From NCBI RefSeq assembly GCF_012272855.1, contig NZ_JAAXCQ010000015.1, forward strand, positions 1 through 64,000: DNA of 64,000 nucleotides, written 5' to 3'. Below are positions 8,916-17,940 of the stretch, piece after piece; the stretch's first letter is position 1; every line of letters begins with the position of its first letter. Position numbers and translations under genes: made by a program. The DNA comes from Arenibacter sp. 6A1 (lineage in GTDB: Bacteria > Bacteroidota > Bacteroidia > Flavobacteriales > Flavobacteriaceae). The notes below the pieces were generated by a model. The model was not told the origin of the DNA and did no database searches. It worked only from the letters and a program-made list of their open reading frames with translations.

Positions 8916-11900
8916 ATGAAAAAACTTCTAATAAGAAGCAGCAGCCCCTATGCATTAAGTAAACTCAGCCTAAAAATGAAGTTAAGTACCCTTTTTATGT
9001 TTGCATCTTTTTTTATGATGCAGGCCAATACTACTTATGCCCAGCGTACCAAGACAAGCTTAAACATTAAAGATGTTCCATTGGAAACATTACTGGAACA
9101 TATTGAAAGCAATACAGATTTTAGATTTGTTTATAAGTTAAAAGATGTTGATTTACAGCAAAAAGTGACAGTAAAGGCCAATAACAAGTTGGTGCCTTTT
9201 ATATTGGATGAGGTTTTAAAGGAGGGTTCTACAGCTTATGAAATTTTAGACCGGCAAATTCACCTCTATAGTAAAGGTAAAAAGAAAAAACTCCCCTTTA
9301 GAGAAAAACAAGAAGTGAAAATTGTTCAAAATGAACAATATGAAATTACCGGAACAATAGTGGATACCGATAATTTGCCATTAGGTGGAGCTTCTATCCT
9401 AATAAAAGGGACCACTAATGGCGTGGCTACTGATTTTGACGGGAATTTTAGTATCGAAGTTGTAAAAGGTGATGAGCTTGTGATATCATATCTAGGATTT
9501 AAAACCAAGGAGATTACTATAACAGACCAAATACATTTAGATATAATATTAGAATCTTCTAATGAACTAGAGGAAGTGGTAGTTGTGGGATATGGGGTAA
9601 AGAAAAAAATAAATTTATCTGGAGCCGTCGGGGTCGTTGATTCAAAAATTATTGAAAATAGACCTGTTAACAGTGTAGCAGCCGCACTACAAGGAAGTAT
9701 TGGAAACTTGAACATTGCCCCAGGTAGTGGAAGAGCTACCGATGCGCCCGCTATCAATGTAAGAGGATTTGGAACTTTAAGTGGAGGAGGAAATCCTTTG
9801 ATTTTAGTTGATAATGTAGCTGTAAGTGAGCAAGAAGTATCATGGTTGAACCCTAATGATATTGAAAGTGTGTCTGTTTTAAAAGATGCGGCTTCTGCAG
9901 CAATATACGGCGCACGGGCAGCTTTTGGCGTGGTGTTAATTACGACAAAATCGGCAAAAGAAGGCGATGTTAATAAACCAAAAATAACTGTAAACGGTTA
10001 TAATACCATTCGTTCAATTAGACGGTTGCCAAAGTTGATTACCGATCCCTATACGGTAATGTCTTATAAAAATGTGATGGCTAAACCGTGGTATAATTTA
10101 TACAATCAAGATCATTTAGATTATGCCCAAATGCGTTCCGATGATCCAAGTATTCCTGCGGTTGTTTTAAATGAACAAAACAAAGAATATTGGATGTATT
10201 ACGGAACTACAGACTGGATGTCAGAGGCCTACAAAAACAGCTCCTATAGCCAAAACGTAAATACAACCATCTCTGGTGCAAGTGATAATGTTCGCTACTA
10301 TTTGTCCGGACAGTTTTTTAATCAAGAAGGTGCTTTTAAATACGGTGAAGATGTGTTGACTCGGACGAATCTTCGTGCCAAATTAGATATAGACCTTACT
10401 CCATGGTTAGCAGTGAATTCTAATATCTCCTATATGCACAGTAGGTATGAAGAGCCTGTCGATGGTACTTGGAGTTATTTTCACGGAATAAATAGGATAC
10501 CAACATTGTCCGTACCTAAAAATCCGGACGGGTCATGGACACAAGATGGAGCGTGGGCGTTTGGAAGGCTTTCTGATGGAGGTAGAAGAAAGGAAGATCG
10601 CAGTTTTGTTCAACTCACTACTGGACTAAAGGCAACACCATTAAAAGATGAGGCCTTATCACTGAATGTAGATTTCTCTAGTAAAACAATGAACAGTTAT
10701 ACTAAAAGCTTTAGAGTACCAGTAGAATATAAACTAGGACCTACTGTGGTAAAAGAACTTAATAACGGAAATTCGTCTGTAGGTGAAATTAATTCAAGGG
10801 ATAGTTATTTTGTTTTTAATGGATATGTAGACTATACGAAATCGTTTGGGAACCATGAGGTTCAAGGTTTATTAGGAGTGTCCAGAGAGTTCAATCGCTT
10901 TGGGAACAATGCAATAAATAGAGGTGGTCTTTTAAATTATAGTATTCCAAGTGTAGATCTGGCAATAGACGATCCGACCGTAGAAACGGATACAAGGGAA
11001 TGGGCAATAAACAGTATGTTTTATCGCCTAAATTATACCTTTAAATCTAAGTATATTTTGGAGTTTAATGCTAGGGAAGATTATTCTTCTCGGTTTGCAG
11101 AAGGTAGTAGAAAGGCATTTACACCTTCGGGATCGGTAGCTTGGATCGTTTCCAATGAACCGTTTTTTAAAGATGCCGTTCCTTTGGCAAATCATTTAAA
11201 ACTGAGAGGGTCGTACGGAACTTTAGGAAATCAAAATGTAGGTGAATATTCCTATATACCTAACATGGGGAGTGGGCGAACTAGTGTGATTCTTGACGGT
11301 GCACAACCTGTATATATGAGTCCTCCGGGATTAGTGGATGCCAATATTACTTGGGAAGAAGTAACAACTACAAACTATGGGGTTGATATTAATTTCATGA
11401 ACAATAAACTTACTACTTCTTTTGATCTGTACAGGCGCGAAACTGTGGGAATGTTAACTAAAGGCCAATCTTTGCCGGGAGTTTTAGGAGCCCCAGTACC
11501 AGTACAGAATGCAGCCGATTTGAAAACAAAGGGGTTCGAGCTTGGATTGGCCTATCGAAATAGTTTTCAATTAGGAGCAAATCCTTTAAATTTTTCCGCA
11601 AGATTTGTTTTGTCGGACAACAGAACCTTTATTACCAAATTTGAAAATCCAACCGGAACCTTAGATGACTTTTATGTAGGGAAGGAATTAGGAGAAATAT
11701 GGGGGCTTACCAATGCGCCATCTTTTTTTCAAACTCAAGAAGAGATTGACAATCATGCCGATCAAACAGCCGTAACAAGTTACCCGGGGACGAGACCTAT
11801 TGAACCAGGAGATCTAAAATTTGAAGATCTCAATGGCGATGGCTATGTTAATTGGGGGGACTGGACTTTAGAAGATCACGGTGATTATAAGGTTATTGGT

Positions 11901-12398
11901 AACAACAATAACAGGTATTCCTATAGCTTAGATCTTTCAGGGGATTATAAAGGCTTCGATTTTAGGGCCTATATGCAGGGAGTCGCTAAAAGAGATTATT
12001 ATCCTGGACCAGGTCAACACTATTTTTGGGGAATATATGCCCAACCTTGGTCTAATATTTATGCCGCTCACTTAGACAACTGGTCAGTTGAAAATCGCGA
12101 TGCCTATTTTCCGAGGTTGAAATCATATATAGCTGAAACAGGACGTGATTTAGGTATCTCACAAACCAAATACCTACAAAATGCAGCATATTTTAGAATG
12201 AAAAACATAACCATAGGATATTCAATTCCTAAAAAAGCAGCTAATAAGGCCGGCATGGATAAGCTTCGGTTTTATGTAAGTGGAGAAGACATTTTTGAAC
12301 TTACTAAACTGGTTAAAAGATTGGATCCTGAGGGCTTGGATGGAAGATCTTATCCTTTTCAAAGAGCGTATTCATTAGGCGTAAATATTATGTTTTAA
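8916..12398 (+). CDS. SusC/RagA-family TonB-linked outer-membrane protein
   Basis: A 1160-residue TonB-dependent transporter. The signal peptide lies at ~25-43 (ends TTYAQ). An STN (secretin/TonB short N-terminal) domain at ~48-120 shows it belongs to the signalling class that talks to FecR. A carboxypeptidase-regulatory-like domain follows (~143-213, ITGTIVDTDNLPLGGASI, FDGNFSI), then the plug domain (~225-350, RGFGTLSGGGNPLILVDN, SVLKDAASAAIYGARAAFGV) and the barrel to a C-terminal aromatic residue (VNIMF). It would import oligosaccharides across the outer membrane with the SusD protein encoded 17 bases downstream. Confidence 0.95.
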   Translation: MKKLLIRSSSPYALSKLSLKMKLSTLFMFASFFMMQANTTYAQRTKTSLNIKDVPLETLLEHIESNTDFRFVYKLKDVDLQQKVTVKANNKLVPFILDEVLKEGSTAYEILDRQIHLYSKGKKKKLPFREKQEVKIVQNEQYEITGTIVDTDNLPLGGASILIKGTTNGVATDFDGNFSIEVVKGDELVISYLGFKTKEITITDQIHLDIILESSNELEEVVVVGYGVKKKINLSGAVGVVDSKIIENRPVNSVAAALQGSIGNLNIAPGSGRATDAPAINVRGFGTLSGGGNPLILVDNVAVSEQEVSWLNPNDIESVSVLKDAASAAIYGARAAFGVVLITTKSAKEGDVNKPKITVNGYNTIRSIRRLPKLITDPYTVMSYKNVMAKPWYNLYNQDHLDYAQMRSDDPSIPAVVLNEQNKEYWMYYGTTDWMSEAYKNSSYSQNVNTTISGASDNVRYYLSGQFFNQEGAFKYGEDVLTRTNLRAKLDIDLTPWLAVNSNISYMHSRYEEPVDGTWSYFHGINRIPTLSVPKNPDGSWTQDGAWAFGRLSDGGRRKEDRSFVQLTTGLKATPLKDEALSLNVDFSSKTMNSYTKSFRVPVEYKLGPTVVKELNNGNSSVGEINSRDSYFVFNGYVDYTKSFGNHEVQGLLGVSREFNRFGNNAINRGGLLNYSIPSVDLAIDDPTVETDTREWAINSMFYRLNYTFKSKYILEFNAREDYSSRFAEGSRKAFTPSGSVAWIVSNEPFFKDAVPLANHLKLRGSYGTLGNQNVGEYSYIPNMGSGRTSVILDGAQPVYMSPPGLVDANITWEEVTTTNYGVDINFMNNKLTTSFDLYRRETVGMLTKGQSLPGVLGAPVPVQNAADLKTKGFELGLAYRNSFQLGANPLNFSARFVLSDNRTFITKFENPTGTLDDFYVGKELGEIWGLTNAPSFFQTQEEIDNHADQTAVTSYPGTRPIEPGDLKFEDLNGDGYVNWGDWTLEDHGDYKVIGNNNNRYSYSLDLSGDYKGFDFRAYMQGVAKRDYYPGPGQHYFWGIYAQPWSNIYAAHLDNWSVENRDAYFPRLKSYIAETGRDLGISQTKYLQNAAYFRMKNITIGYSIPKKAANKAGMDKLRFYVSGEDIFELTKLVKRLDPEGLDGRSYPFQRAYSLGVNIMF

Positions 12399-12415
12399 TC
12401 ATTAATTTTAAGAAA

Positions 12416-14185
12416 ATGAAATCATTTATAAAGAATATAAGTTTCACAATTCTAGCTATACTAATCATAGTGGGGTGCGAGGATGAGTTTCTAGACAGAA
12501 CACCAATAGACGCTGTTACTGAAGGCCAATTTTTTAAATCTGTCATGGATTTAGAAGCATATACCAATGGACTATATGGATACATAGGAGCCGGATATAA
12601 TGATTTAGGGTCCGATAATATCTCACACCATAATTCAGGTAGCGATATCGAGAAATTGCTAAGAGGTGATATTAACCAAGATAATATCGGTGGTTGGGAT
12701 TGGAGCGGAATAAGAAAAGTAAATTTTTTTATGCATCGCTATCAAAATGTTGCCGGACCTTCAGAGGACATAAACCACTATGTAGGAGTTGCACGATTCT
12801 TTAGGGCCTTGCTATATTATAACAAAGTTAAAACGTACGGAGATGTGCCATGGTACTCCAAAGATCTGCAAACCGATGATATAGAGTTACTTTACAAAGC
12901 CAAAGACCCTAGGGCTATGGTGGTCGATTCTATAATGGGGGATTTGGAATTTGCAGCGACAAACATTAAGGACGCACCTACTAAAACAAGAATAACAAAA
13001 TGGTCCGCATTGGCCCTGTTGGCAAGAATAGCCCTGCATGAAGGGACCTACAGAAAATATCATACGGAATTGGGATTGCAAGATGCTTCTCGTTTTTTAA
13101 ATAGAGCTGCTACTGCATCTAAAGAAATTATGGATAGTGGACGTTTTGCCATTTATACTACGGGAGATTACCAAAATGACTACCGCGATCTCTTTTCTAG
13201 TTTGGATTTATCTGCCAATAATGAAATGATTTTGTTTGCAGACTATGACAAGGTTTTAAAACGTTTTCATAATTCACAAACCGTAATGGATTATGAGTAC
13301 GCCTTGAGCAGGTCATTGGTAGATACATATTTGAAAAGAGATGGGACACCTTTTACTTCAGAGCAGGGAAACGAAACAAAAACTTTTAAAGAGATTTTTG
13401 AGAACAGAGATCCAAGGTTGGCGCAGACCATTATGTCGCCTGGGTTTGTGAAGGCCGATTCTAAAGAGCCTTATAGGATGAAATTGAGTTTAGGAGGGTA
13501 TGTGCAAACCAAATTTTTTCCTTCCAATGAGGATGGTATCACTTGGAACGGATCCTACAATGATCTGCCAATTTTTAGGTATGCAGAAATATTGCTTATC
13601 AATGCCGAAGCCTTGGCGGAATTAGGAACACTCGCCCAAACAGACTTGGATAAAAGCATTAATATATTGCGAAACCGGGTCCAAATGCCTCCTTTAAATA
13701 TGGGGACAGCCAATGCCGGAATCGATCCTGTTTTAGCAGATAGATATTCTAATGCAGGGGAAAATGGAGTGCTTTTAGAAATACGTAGGGAAAGGAGGGT
13801 TGAACTAGCGACGGAAGGCTTCCGATTTGACGATTTGATGCGTTGGAATTTAGGGAAACTATTAGAAGATTCTCAACAAGGTATTTTTATTCCAGCCTTT
13901 GGAGCATATGATGTTACCGGGGATGGGGTAGAGGATGTGGCTATTCTAAATTCTCCTGACGAAACAGGCCCAATAGATGGTTTATCCAATAAAGAGGATT
14001 TATCAAAATTTTATGTTTCGGACAATGCATTTTATTTAGAAAATGGTAATAATGGACGTATCATGTTTAATACGGATAGGGACAATCCTAAAATATTTGA
14101 GGAACCCAAATATTATTACAGGCCAATTCCTAGAAAAGAAATTTTATTGAATAACAACCTGACACAATCTCCGGGGTGGGAATAA
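12416..14185 (+). CDS. RagB/SusD-family outer-membrane glycan-binding lipoprotein
   Basis: A 589-residue SusD-like protein. The lipoprotein signal ends in IIVGC with the lipidation cysteine at about residue 21, followed by EDEFLDRTPIDAVTE, the typical SusD beginning. Later landmarks are FFRALLYYNKVKTYGDVPW, WSALALLARIALHEG, the RRERRVELATEGFRFDDLMRW motif and the C-terminal YYRPIPRKEILLN. The protein caps SusC and delivers glycan. It forms the operon with SusC and is followed by a terminator. Confidence 0.95.
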   Translation: MKSFIKNISFTILAILIIVGCEDEFLDRTPIDAVTEGQFFKSVMDLEAYTNGLYGYIGAGYNDLGSDNISHHNSGSDIEKLLRGDINQDNIGGWDWSGIRKVNFFMHRYQNVAGPSEDINHYVGVARFFRALLYYNKVKTYGDVPWYSKDLQTDDIELLYKAKDPRAMVVDSIMGDLEFAATNIKDAPTKTRITKWSALALLARIALHEGTYRKYHTELGLQDASRFLNRAATASKEIMDSGRFAIYTTGDYQNDYRDLFSSLDLSANNEMILFADYDKVLKRFHNSQTVMDYEYALSRSLVDTYLKRDGTPFTSEQGNETKTFKEIFENRDPRLAQTIMSPGFVKADSKEPYRMKLSLGGYVQTKFFPSNEDGITWNGSYNDLPIFRYAEILLINAEALAELGTLAQTDLDKSINILRNRVQMPPLNMGTANAGIDPVLADRYSNAGENGVLLEIRRERRVELATEGFRFDDLMRWNLGKLLEDSQQGIFIPAFGAYDVTGDGVEDVAILNSPDETGPIDGLSNKEDLSKFYVSDNAFYLENGNNGRIMFNTDRDNPKIFEEPKYYYRPIPRKEILLNNNLTQSPGWE

Positions 14186-14214
14186 AAGCAAAAAATAGGA
14201 AGAGTAATTAATTT

Positions 14215-14254
14215 AAAAGGCCTATTACTACTTCGGATAGTAATTGGGCCTTTT
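14215..14254 (+). terminator. Rho-independent terminator after susD
   Basis: The stem AGGCCTATTACTA pairs with TAGTAATTGGGCCT across a short CTTCGGA-type loop, with TTTT behind it. It begins 30 bases after the SusD stop codon. Confidence 0.8.
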
Positions 14255-14282
14255 ATTAATTAAAATATAACAATTTTAATAT

Positions 14283-15275
14283 ATGAGGAGAACCAAAAAA
14301 GGACGACGGCAGTTTATAAATAATTTAGGCATGGGTGTGGTTGCTATGGGGCTGACTAATACAACTTCTTTTGCCTTTAGCCCGAAATCTAAAGGTATAA
14401 AAAAACGAAGTGTTGAGGTTGGTTTTATTACCGATCTACACCATGGCTATTGTGCAGATGCGCAGGATCGTTTGGAGGTTTTTATAAGAGAAGCTTCTTC
14501 CCGAAAACCAGACTTTATAATACAAGGCGGCGATTTTTGTCACCCTACAACCGAGGCCCAGGAATGCATGGATCTTTGGAATTCCTATCCGGGAGAAAAG
14601 TACCATGTGTTGGGAAACCACGATATGGATAAGGGAAGTAAAAAAGATGCGATGGATTTCTTTGGAATGGAAAGTAATTATTATTCTTTTGATAAGGGCG
14701 ATTTTCATTTTGTAGTCCTTGATGGTAATTATATTACAAAGGATGGTGAATACGTGGATTATGGGCATGCAAACTTTTATATTGAACAAGCCAATCGTAG
14801 TTTGGTGAACCCGGAACAAATAGAATGGTTACGTCAAGATTTGGAAAAAACGAACAAGCAAACAATTATCTTTTCGCACCAGGCCTTTGACGAAATTTGG
14901 GACGGCTGGTCTTCGCCAAGTCGGTTTGCAGTGCGGAAAGTGATCGATGATGCCAATAACAGTACCGGTTATCAAAAGGTAATTGCGTGTTTCTGTGGGC
15001 ACCATCATGTAGACGACCACAGTTATATCAATAAGGTCCATTATTTTCAGATGAACAGTGCCTCTTATTATTATGTAGGAGAGGGCTATGGTTCCGAAGG
15101 CAGTAAGGCCATGTATAAGGATTCTATTTTTGCCTTTATCACCCTAGATCCCTCTGGAGAAATTACCATCGAAGGAAAGAACAGCTCTTTTATAGAACCA
15201 ACGCCGACACAAAAGAACCATCCGGATGCGCCACGTCTTTCTGCCTCGATAAGTGATAGAAAGGTAAGCTTTTAA
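14283..15275 (+). CDS. Tat-exported calcineurin-like metallophosphoesterase
   Basis: A 330-residue protein. The N-terminus RRQFINNLGMGVVAMGL has a twin arginine followed by a hydrophobic stretch, as in Tat signals. The metallophosphoesterase motifs are present in order: FITDLHHGY (motif I, D-x-H), IIQGGDFCHP (GGD), HVLGNHDMDKG (GNHD), IFSHQAF and CGHHHVDDH. Such enzymes hydrolyse phosphomonoesters or phosphodiesters with two metal ions. It opens the block downstream of SusD that contains three phosphoesterase-type proteins, so a role in removing phosphate groups from the imported glycan is inferred. The real substrate cannot be read from sequence. Confidence 0.85.
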   Translation: MRRTKKGRRQFINNLGMGVVAMGLTNTTSFAFSPKSKGIKKRSVEVGFITDLHHGYCADAQDRLEVFIREASSRKPDFIIQGGDFCHPTTEAQECMDLWNSYPGEKYHVLGNHDMDKGSKKDAMDFFGMESNYYSFDKGDFHFVVLDGNYITKDGEYVDYGHANFYIEQANRSLVNPEQIEWLRQDLEKTNKQTIIFSHQAFDEIWDGWSSPSRFAVRKVIDDANNSTGYQKVIACFCGHHHVDDHSYINKVHYFQMNSASYYYVGEGYGSEGSKAMYKDSIFAFITLDPSGEITIEGKNSSFIEPTPTQKNHPDAPRLSASISDRKVSF

Positions 15276-15332
15276 GATATATATGGTTCGATTGAAGTTG
15301 TGGTTAAATAGGAATAAGAGATAACAGAACAA

Positions 15333-15421
15333 AAGATTTGCATAATTACGCTCTAGTTATAAATGGTAGCACCTCCGATGAACGAGAGGAACAACAATAG
15401 GTGTAGTAATAGGCAAATCTT
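15333..15421 (+). ncRNA. Candidate structured leader RNA upstream of the metallophosphoesterase-PQQ gene
   Basis: Nested complementary segments occupy nearly the whole gap: AAGATTTGC (15333-15341) with GCAAATCTT (15413-15421), ATTAC (15345-15349) with GTAAT (15406-15410), and CACCT (15370-15374) with AGGTG (15399-15403). A further CTCT (15351-15354) / AGAG (15385-15388) pairing could form a pseudoknot. The structure ends 45 bases before the chosen start codon. I do not recognise a known riboswitch class; it may be a novel leader element or simply a stable fold. Confidence 0.35.
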
Positions 15422-15466
15422 CTAATATCATAGAACGGAAGATAATAAATGTTTAAAATAAATTAC

Positions 15467-17938
15467 ATGAAGATTAAATTAGTAGTCATAGGCATGCTCC
15501 TTTTCGGTAGTACCTTTTTTGGTTACGGTCAGCTTAAAGGGAAGGTTTTTCTAGACCATAATAAGAACGGGATTAAAGAATCTAAAGAAAAAGGGGTGCG
15601 AAACGCAGTGGTTTCCGATGGTTATCATGTGGTGCGCACTGATGATAAAGGGAATTTTGAATTGCCCGGATGGGAAAAGCAAAGATTCGTAACCATTTAC
15701 CCTAATGGAAGTTTTAACTCGGAAAAACGGTTTATTCCAATTACTTCCAAGCTTAAGTCCTATGATTTCCCCGTACAAACTAAAAAGCAAAAGGAAGAGG
15801 TTAACTTTTTGCAGATTTCGGATACCGAAACCTTTGAATACGGTGATTGGGTCGATAATCTAAAAAAATACATAAAAGTACATAAGCCAGATTTTGTAGT
15901 ACATACCGGGGATATCTGTTATAAGGCAGGCATGGAGTGGCATGCAGATAACTTAACGGAAAAAGAATTGGGCGTGCCTATTTACTATTGTCTTGGTAAC
16001 CACGACTTGGTTAAAGGCGATTATGGGGAGCAGTTTTTTGAAGAGAAATTTGGTCCTGCTTGGTATGCTGTCGAAGAAGGGAATACCCTTTTTGTAATTA
16101 CTCCAATGATGGGAGGCGATTTTCCTCCTGGGTTTAATCATGAGGATATTGGGGGGTGGTTGCAAAACTTACTGAAGGCCTATGACAAGGATCAACCCAA
16201 AATATTTTTTAACCATGACCTGTTGACCGATGGGGAAAGTTTTGTTTTTAAGAAGAACGACAACGAATCTATAGTTCTGGAGGATTACAATTTAAAATCT
16301 TGGTTGTATGGTCATTGGCATATTAATATGGTAAAAACCCATGGGGCTTCAGGAGTAGTGTCTTATAGCACGGCTACCTTGGCAAAGGGCGGAATCGACC
16401 ATTCTCCCTCTAGTTTTAGGGCTATAAAAGTTGATAAGGAAGGGAACACAAAGTCTCAATTAATATGGAGTCACTTAGAACGCGAAATCCAAATTGTCAG
16501 TCCACAAAAAAATGAGCTTACATTAAATAATCAGGGAGAAGTAGAGGTTTCTGTGAATGTATATGATAGTGGTTCTGTAGTGGATAGCGTTCGTTATAGT
16601 ATTTGGGGTAAAGAAGGGTTTAATTGGGAATCCTCCCGTAACACGTCCAAATGGAAAGCGATGGTCAAAACATCAGATTGGAATTGGCGTGCAACGTTCC
16701 CCCCTAGTGCCGAAAAGGATCTTTTGTTGGTGGTAGATGCTTATTTACGAAGCGGAGAAGTACTTCATAGGAAGGAAAAATTTAGGTTGGAAGATAGAAA
16801 AGAAAAGCGGGCGTCTAAAGGTGAATGGTCAAATTTAGCAGGAAACAAGGAGCATCATCCAGTGGTAGATATGAAACAGCAAGCTCCTTATACAATGGAA
16901 TGGACTGCAAATGTGGGTAGTAATATATATATGAGTTCACCGGTAATTAAGGATAATTATGTATTAACGGCTGGATTTGATGATAGCAATGCAGAAAACT
17001 GCTTTATTGTTTGTTGGGATGCTAGCGCTGGTAGGGAGCTATGGCGGTATAAGACAAAAAACGGTGTTAAGAATCAAATGGTCATTGCCCAAGATAAGGT
17101 AATAGCCACGGATATGATCGGGCATACCTATGCCATAGATATCGCTTCAGGAAAACTGGTTTGGGATAAGGATTTAAAATACAATAGAGCTCCAGGGTTT
17201 ATTACCGGTTTGGTAACCGATGGAAAAATTGTATATACCGGATATTCCGATTCACTCTCGGCAATAGAAGTGAATACAGGAAGGGTTTTATGGCAAAATA
17301 AGGCCTGGAAAGGAGGCGAAGGGACTACCCCCACCATGACTATTGCCGATAATGTTCTTTTGGCTTCCCGTCATTGGGGGGCTATCTACGCCCACGATAG
17401 GTTTACCGGAGAATTGCTGTGGTCTAGAAATGATGACGGACTGCGTTTTAGGGATGGAGTTTTGAGCTATAAGGATAAGTACCTCTGGGTTGCCGAACAG
17501 GACAAATTACATCAACTGGATCTAAAAACAGGAAAGACAGTGCATAGTTTTATTACGGGAATGCAGCATACCGGAACTTCGGCTCCGATTGTTCTCCAAG
17601 ATAGGGTCATTATTTCCGGATCTCATCCCGGTGTGGCATCTTTTGATCTGAAAACAGGAAAGAAACAGTGGGAGTTCCAGGTAGATCCCGCCTTATTTTA
17701 TACACCTTCGTATTTTTCTGATCAACAACAGAGTTTGGAAACTACCCCCATCTTAGTCGGTGAGAATCTGATTTTTGGTGCTATGGATGGGAAGGTATAT
17801 GTTGTGAATGCGGTCACTGGAAGCTTGGTGTGGAAAACGGCCTTGGGGGCTCCTTTAATTACCTCTGCAGCAATAAGTGCCGACGGTTTTTTTATATGTG
17901 ATTTTGCAGGAAATATTTACTTTTTTAAAACTAGTTAA
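15467..17938 (+). CDS. Metallophosphoesterase fused to a PQQ-type beta-propeller, secreted
   Basis: About 823 residues from the chosen ATG, which directly begins a signal peptide (MKIKLVVIGMLLFG, cleavage near GYGQ); an in-frame ATG 18 bases upstream adds only six residues. Residues ~20-90 form a beta domain with an SdrD/MetallophosN-like start (VFLDHNKNGIKE). The calcineurin-like domain follows (~100-335) with VHTGDICY, YCLGNHDLVKG, FFNHDLL and YGHWHINMV. Motif I reads SDTE, so the usual second-position His of D-x-H is missing. From ~460 to the end there are repeated PQQ/WD-like blades (KLVWDKDLKY, GRVLWQNKAW, GKKQWEFQV, GSLVWKTAL), giving a beta-propeller. It ends 2 bases before the next gene, so both are translated from one message. 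Confidence 0.85.
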   Translation: MKIKLVVIGMLLFGSTFFGYGQLKGKVFLDHNKNGIKESKEKGVRNAVVSDGYHVVRTDDKGNFELPGWEKQRFVTIYPNGSFNSEKRFIPITSKLKSYDFPVQTKKQKEEVNFLQISDTETFEYGDWVDNLKKYIKVHKPDFVVHTGDICYKAGMEWHADNLTEKELGVPIYYCLGNHDLVKGDYGEQFFEEKFGPAWYAVEEGNTLFVITPMMGGDFPPGFNHEDIGGWLQNLLKAYDKDQPKIFFNHDLLTDGESFVFKKNDNESIVLEDYNLKSWLYGHWHINMVKTHGASGVVSYSTATLAKGGIDHSPSSFRAIKVDKEGNTKSQLIWSHLEREIQIVSPQKNELTLNNQGEVEVSVNVYDSGSVVDSVRYSIWGKEGFNWESSRNTSKWKAMVKTSDWNWRATFPPSAEKDLLLVVDAYLRSGEVLHRKEKFRLEDRKEKRASKGEWSNLAGNKEHHPVVDMKQQAPYTMEWTANVGSNIYMSSPVIKDNYVLTAGFDDSNAENCFIVCWDASAGRELWRYKTKNGVKNQMVIAQDKVIATDMIGHTYAIDIASGKLVWDKDLKYNRAPGFITGLVTDGKIVYTGYSDSLSAIEVNTGRVLWQNKAWKGGEGTTPTMTIADNVLLASRHWGAIYAHDRFTGELLWSRNDDGLRFRDGVLSYKDKYLWVAEQDKLHQLDLKTGKTVHSFITGMQHTGTSAPIVLQDRVIISGSHPGVASFDLKTGKKQWEFQVDPALFYTPSYFSDQQQSLETTPILVGENLIFGAMDGKVYVVNAVTGSLVWKTALGAPLITSAAISADGFFICDFAGNIYFFKTS

Positions 17939-17940
17939 GG

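Noticed and set aside
15375-15392. Hammerhead-ribozyme-like CGATGA segment
   Set aside because: The required CUGANGA and GAAA core is not met, so no self-cleaving ribozyme is claimed.
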